NCBI GenBank assembly: GCA_037954665.1
Contig: JBBMOL010000081.1
Location: forward strand, 2,464,313 to 2,528,312
Length of the DNA stretch: 64,000 nucleotides
Reading direction: 5' to 3'
Source: Laguncularia racemosa
Taxonomy: Eukaryota; Streptophyta; Magnoliopsida; Myrtales; Combretaceae
Within the stretch, counting starts at the first letter, position 1. Every line of letters starts with the position of its first letter. Below, piece after piece: positions 60,785-64,000 of the stretch. Below the pieces are notes generated by a model. It saw only the letters and a list, made by a program, of their open reading frames with translations. It was not told the DNA's origin and ran no database searches. The translations under genes were made by a program, and so were the position numbers.

Positions 60785-61560
60785 CTACATTAGAGTAGCA
60801 TACGTTCTGATCTTGTTTACAATAGAACCTACAATAGGTAGATTTCCCCCTAGGCGTACGCAATTATGCATTTGCCATATACAGTATATTGACGCCGCTA
60901 GGGCTGCACTCCATGTTTTAACTGTCGAGGCCAAAGAATCCACTATTGCCACCAAAGCATTTATGGCTCCTTGCCATGTGCGAAATGAGGAAGGGCATTG
61001 TAACCGGTTACAAACCAAACTCTATATCATCGATGTGTAGCTGCATGTGAAGAAAAGGTGATTATGGTTTTCCCTTCCTTGGTTACAAAGAAAGCATGTT
61101 GCAGGTGTTGAGATTCCCCAAGAGATCATTTTATCTAGTCACTAGTTTTCCTTGTCAAGATAGCCAAAGTATAAAGGAATGCTTCGGCAAAGAGGTGTTG
61201 TTCCAAACCACTTTACACCATGGTATGGCAGTATCTGCAGGAGCCACTTCTAATGGTGTACTCTCCTGAACTCGAATGCATCCAACAGAGACGGTCTGGG
61301 AGGAAGACATTCGGTCGTAAGGAGAGAGGTATATGGATGTTGTTCCAAAACAGAGTAGCTAGAATACTCCATTCATTCTCATTCATTAGGGAGCAAAGTT
61401 TCATTGTGGGAGGGAATCCTATGCTGCCCATCTCTCTGGTGTTGAATATCGTATCCAAGGAACCTATCGGGAACCAATAATCCCCCCATAGTGATATCTC
61501 TAACCCATTATTAGGTTCCCATTGAAAGCATGTTCGAACAGTAGTCCTCAATTTCAGCAA
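60785..61560 (-). pseudogene. LINE ORF2 C-terminus with zf-RVT
   Basis: A WGDYWFPIGSLDTIFN region and SSGEYTIRSG are followed by a Cys/His cluster (CFLCNQGRENHNHLFFTC, about 61050-61105), the RT-associated zinc-binding domain of plant L1. Several stops and frame changes intervene. Confidence 0.7.
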
Positions 61561-61949
61561 CTTCCTCCAGGACCACGAACATACAGCAGGTGCCTTAGCA
61601 AACTAGAAGCTTTTCCCTTTTAGTAGGGTAGCATGTACCCATTATGGCCATATGCTCTTAGCAACATCCTTACATAAGTGCCAAATGTGCTTAATTGGAA
61701 TAGCCTTATTCCACTGATGCATATTCGGTATTCCTAATCCCCCACTCCTCAACGGCTTGCACATATTCTCCCAACGCACTTTAGCCTTAGTATATGTGTT
61801 AGGCTAACACTTCATAAAAAGTTCCTAAGTAACTAGTCGACTCTTGTTATGATAGACTTAGGGAGAATAAACACAAAGCACCAATATACCTGCATAGAGA
61901 ATAGGACTGATTTTATCAGTTGTAGTCTACCTGCATAAGACAAGTACTT

Positions 61950-63200
61950 AGATGTCTAGGAGTTGATGCGTGCTAAGATCTTCTCCAGGAGTGCCTCACA
62001 ATCCACCTTCTTGAGCTTCAATGATATGAGCAGGACCCCCAAGTAGCGTACTAGCAGTTCCTTTTCACGGAATCGAGTGGCACAAAGGATGTCCTCTTTG
62101 GTTCTCAATGTGACATTGGAGAAGAATATACTGCTTTTATTATTATTTGCCTCCAAGCCAAAAATAGTGTGGAAATGTTGTAAGGTTTTCATGACCAATG
62201 ATATGGACTCAACATTGCCATGTGTAAATATAAGTAGGTCATCTGCAAAACAGAGATGGGTTAGTTTCTCAAATCTACATTGCCAGTGAAGAGAGAATTA
62301 GGGATCAGAGGTCAGCCTCCTCAGTGATGTAGAGAGCACTTCCATACCTAGTACAAACAAATAGGGAGAGATAGGGTCCCCTTGTCTCAACCCTCTCCTA
62401 TTCGCAAAATAACCAGTCAATTCGCCATTTACGTTAATGGAAAACTTAGGGGTGGTGATGCATTGTGTTATGAGAGTGCACATGTGGTGGGGAAACTTCA
62501 TTACCTTTAGGACTACCAATAGAAAATCCCAGTGTATTGTATCATAGGCCTTTTGTAGGTCCACCTTTAAGGTGCATCGTGGTGATCCCGAATGTGAGTG
62601 GTACCTCGCCATTAACTCTTATGCAATGAAGATATTGTCTATTATCCTTCTCCTCGAGAGAAAGGTTAATTGTTCCCTACCAACCAAAGATGGCAAGACA
62701 ACCTTAATGCTTGCTGCAAGGACCTTGGAGATTGCCTTGTAAAGTACATTGCAGCAAGCTATGGGACGAAAATCCCCCACCTTGGTGGGGTTTGCTGCCT
62801 TAGGCACAAAGGATATGATCGTGGTATTGATTTGCTTGAGTAGGTGGCCAGATAGAAGAAATTCTCTTGTTGTAGCAATTAGGTCATCACCAATGGTTCC
62901 CCAAGCCTCCTTGAAGAATCTAGCCATGTAACCATCTGGTCCTGGTGCTTTTTCATTAGCTTGTCATGTGAAGCCCCATCTGTGTATGGGGCATTAAGCC
63001 CATTGCTTTGCTGCTCACTTAAGGTCCAAGTCACCATGTCTCCAACGTCCTCTAGGCTGCCAAGCATAGGAGGTTTGTCATAGAGTTGCTGGAAGTAACC
63101 TACTACTAGGGCTTTTACTTCAATTTCTCCAACTGCCTCACTACCATCCTCCCTAGTCAAGCAATACAAGACACTTCGATTGTGTAAGCTTTTCATTGCT
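61950..63200 (-). pseudogene. LINE reverse transcriptase, broken
   Basis: FVPKAANPTKVGDFRPIACC, VDLQKAYDTIHWDF, RGLRQGDPISPYLFVLGMEV and HLCFADDLLIFTHGN are the L1-type RT blocks, the last being the catalytic F/YxDD box (near 62245). A TAA at 62619-62621 lies where relatives have Gln, and a TAA after TSDP (62298-62300) is in the same frame. Frameshifts occur near 62880-62930. Confidence 0.85.
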
Positions 63201-63275
63201 TTGTGGAAGTATGAGGTGTTTTTATCTCATAACTTCAACCACTTGGTTTTTTATTTTTGCTTGTAAAAGCTCTCC

Positions 63276-64000
63276 TCAACCCCTCGCAGTAGGTAATATG
63301 CTCTTAAGGCCAGCCCTCTCTTCTTCCATGCAAGCCGAGTTCCCTATGGCATGCATCAGCATTTGGACTTGAACTAGGTGGTTCTTTGCTTCCTTAACCC
63401 AGCTGTACAGGTTGGAGAATTCAGATCTGTTCAAGGTTCTAAATTCCACCTTGATTAGTTTGAGTTTCTTCACCACCTGGAACATCTTGGAACCCTTCAC
63501 TTCCCTCTTCCAGATGTTACTAACTATCTCCTTGAAATCCTTGTGGTCAGCCCAAAAATTGAAAAACTTAAAGAGAACTTTTCTATTAACTCGCCCGTAG
63601 TCCAAGTGTATGACTGCCAATGAGTGATCCGAAAACATAGGTGGTAGAAATTTAGCCCGTGTTCTCCGGAGGGTGTTAAGCCAACAGTGATTAACCATAA
63701 TCCTATCAAGCTTCCTCAGTATAGGGTTTGACTCTTGTCTGTTGGACCATGTAAAAAGATCCCCCGATTGCCTCAAATCTTCCAATTCCACATTTGCAAT
63801 GCAGGTTTGGAGGTCAGCCATAGCTTCCGTTATTCTCATTCTTCCCCCCTTCTTTTCCGATAGGAATCTCATGGTATTAAAGTCACCTAGTGCCACCCAA
63901 GGACAACAGTTTAGTGAAGGCGCTAGACCCTCAAGATTTAACCACAAGGATCTTCTTTCCCTATCACTATTAGACCCATAAATAAACATTGTAGCCAAGA
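63276..64000 (-). pseudogene. LINE endonuclease, C-terminal part
   Basis: FIYGSN, WVALGDFNTMRFLSEKKGG, DLFTWSN, LRKLDRIMVN and LPPMFSDHSLAVI are the later blocks of the apurinic-type endonuclease of L1 ORF2, including Asp-Phe-Asn and the Ser-Asp-His motif. The N-terminal blocks are beyond the window. About 240 codons are open here. Confidence 0.85.

Larger units (their letters stand above)
60656..64000 (-). mobile_element. L1-type LINE, 5' end outside window
   Basis: On the - strand the order is endonuclease, RT and a C-terminal zinc-binding region, ending in a poly-A tail (seen as T at 60658-60667). This is a plant L1 ORF2 layout. The frame is broken repeatedly. The element runs off the right edge, so its target duplication cannot be tested. 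It shares the strand of NEMF and probably lies in the NEMF intron upstream of exon 58904-59000. Confidence 0.85.

Overview
The window is plant nuclear DNA, most likely from a eudicot. Two spliced genes with GT-AG introns can be read: a nuclear-encoded plastid ribosomal protein S1 and the plant ribosome-quality-control factor NEMF/Rqc2. They sit in AT-rich DNA full of plant transposon families: Athila-like, Tat/Ogre-like and other Ty3/gypsy LTR elements, an L1-type LINE, foldback MITEs and tRNA-derived SINE-like pieces. No bacterial operon, CRISPR array or viral gene cassette was found.

Layout. 1-4134: 3' end of an Athila-like element on the + strand (broken env-position ORF, long 3' untranslated part, 3' LTR TGATA...TATCA at 2682-4134). 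4831-10103: a Ty3/gypsy element on the - strand with a CTCTC target-site duplication (TSD). It keeps gag, protease and part of RT, but RNase H and most of integrase are deleted. 10109-15243: AT-rich repeat debris ending in a MITE. 15249-31221: a 16-kb Tat/Ogre-like element on the - strand with an AACCC TSD. It has an extra ORF1, gag-pro, a pol with two RNase H domains and integrase, and a minisatellite in its 3' untranslated region. Its 5' LTR has lost about 1 kb including the TATA box, and a solo LTR of the same family is inserted in it (28274-30419, TSD CCACC). 31227-34740: AT-rich DNA with a Copia-like relic. 34923-38784: plastid RPS1, seven exons, + strand. 38785-42196: AT-rich intergenic DNA between convergent genes. 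42197-59000: NEMF/RQC2 on the - strand, twelve exons visible, first exon(s) missing. One 6.9-kb NEMF intron (51753-58665) holds a chromodomain-type Ty3/gypsy element (52617-58416, TSD CTAAT). 60656-64000: an L1-type LINE on the - strand running off the window, probably in the next NEMF intron upstream.

The two host genes both serve translation. RPS1 helps load mRNA on plastid ribosomes; NEMF/Rqc2 binds stalled cytosolic 60S subunits. They are unrelated in pathway and point towards each other. Every autonomous transposon ORF here is broken. Many stops are what C-to-T change at Gln or Arg codons, or G-to-A change at Trp codons, would give, as expected of long-methylated copies.

I did not find a convincing new biological system. 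The most informative observations are structural: a U5 end that carries duplicated primer-binding sequence (4831-4862 and 9194-9262), a promoter-less 5' LTR overlain by a sister solo LTR, the Ogre-type minisatellite, and a conserved RQC gene whose introns are swollen by two large same-strand retroelements. All family names rest on recognised motifs, not on database searches.
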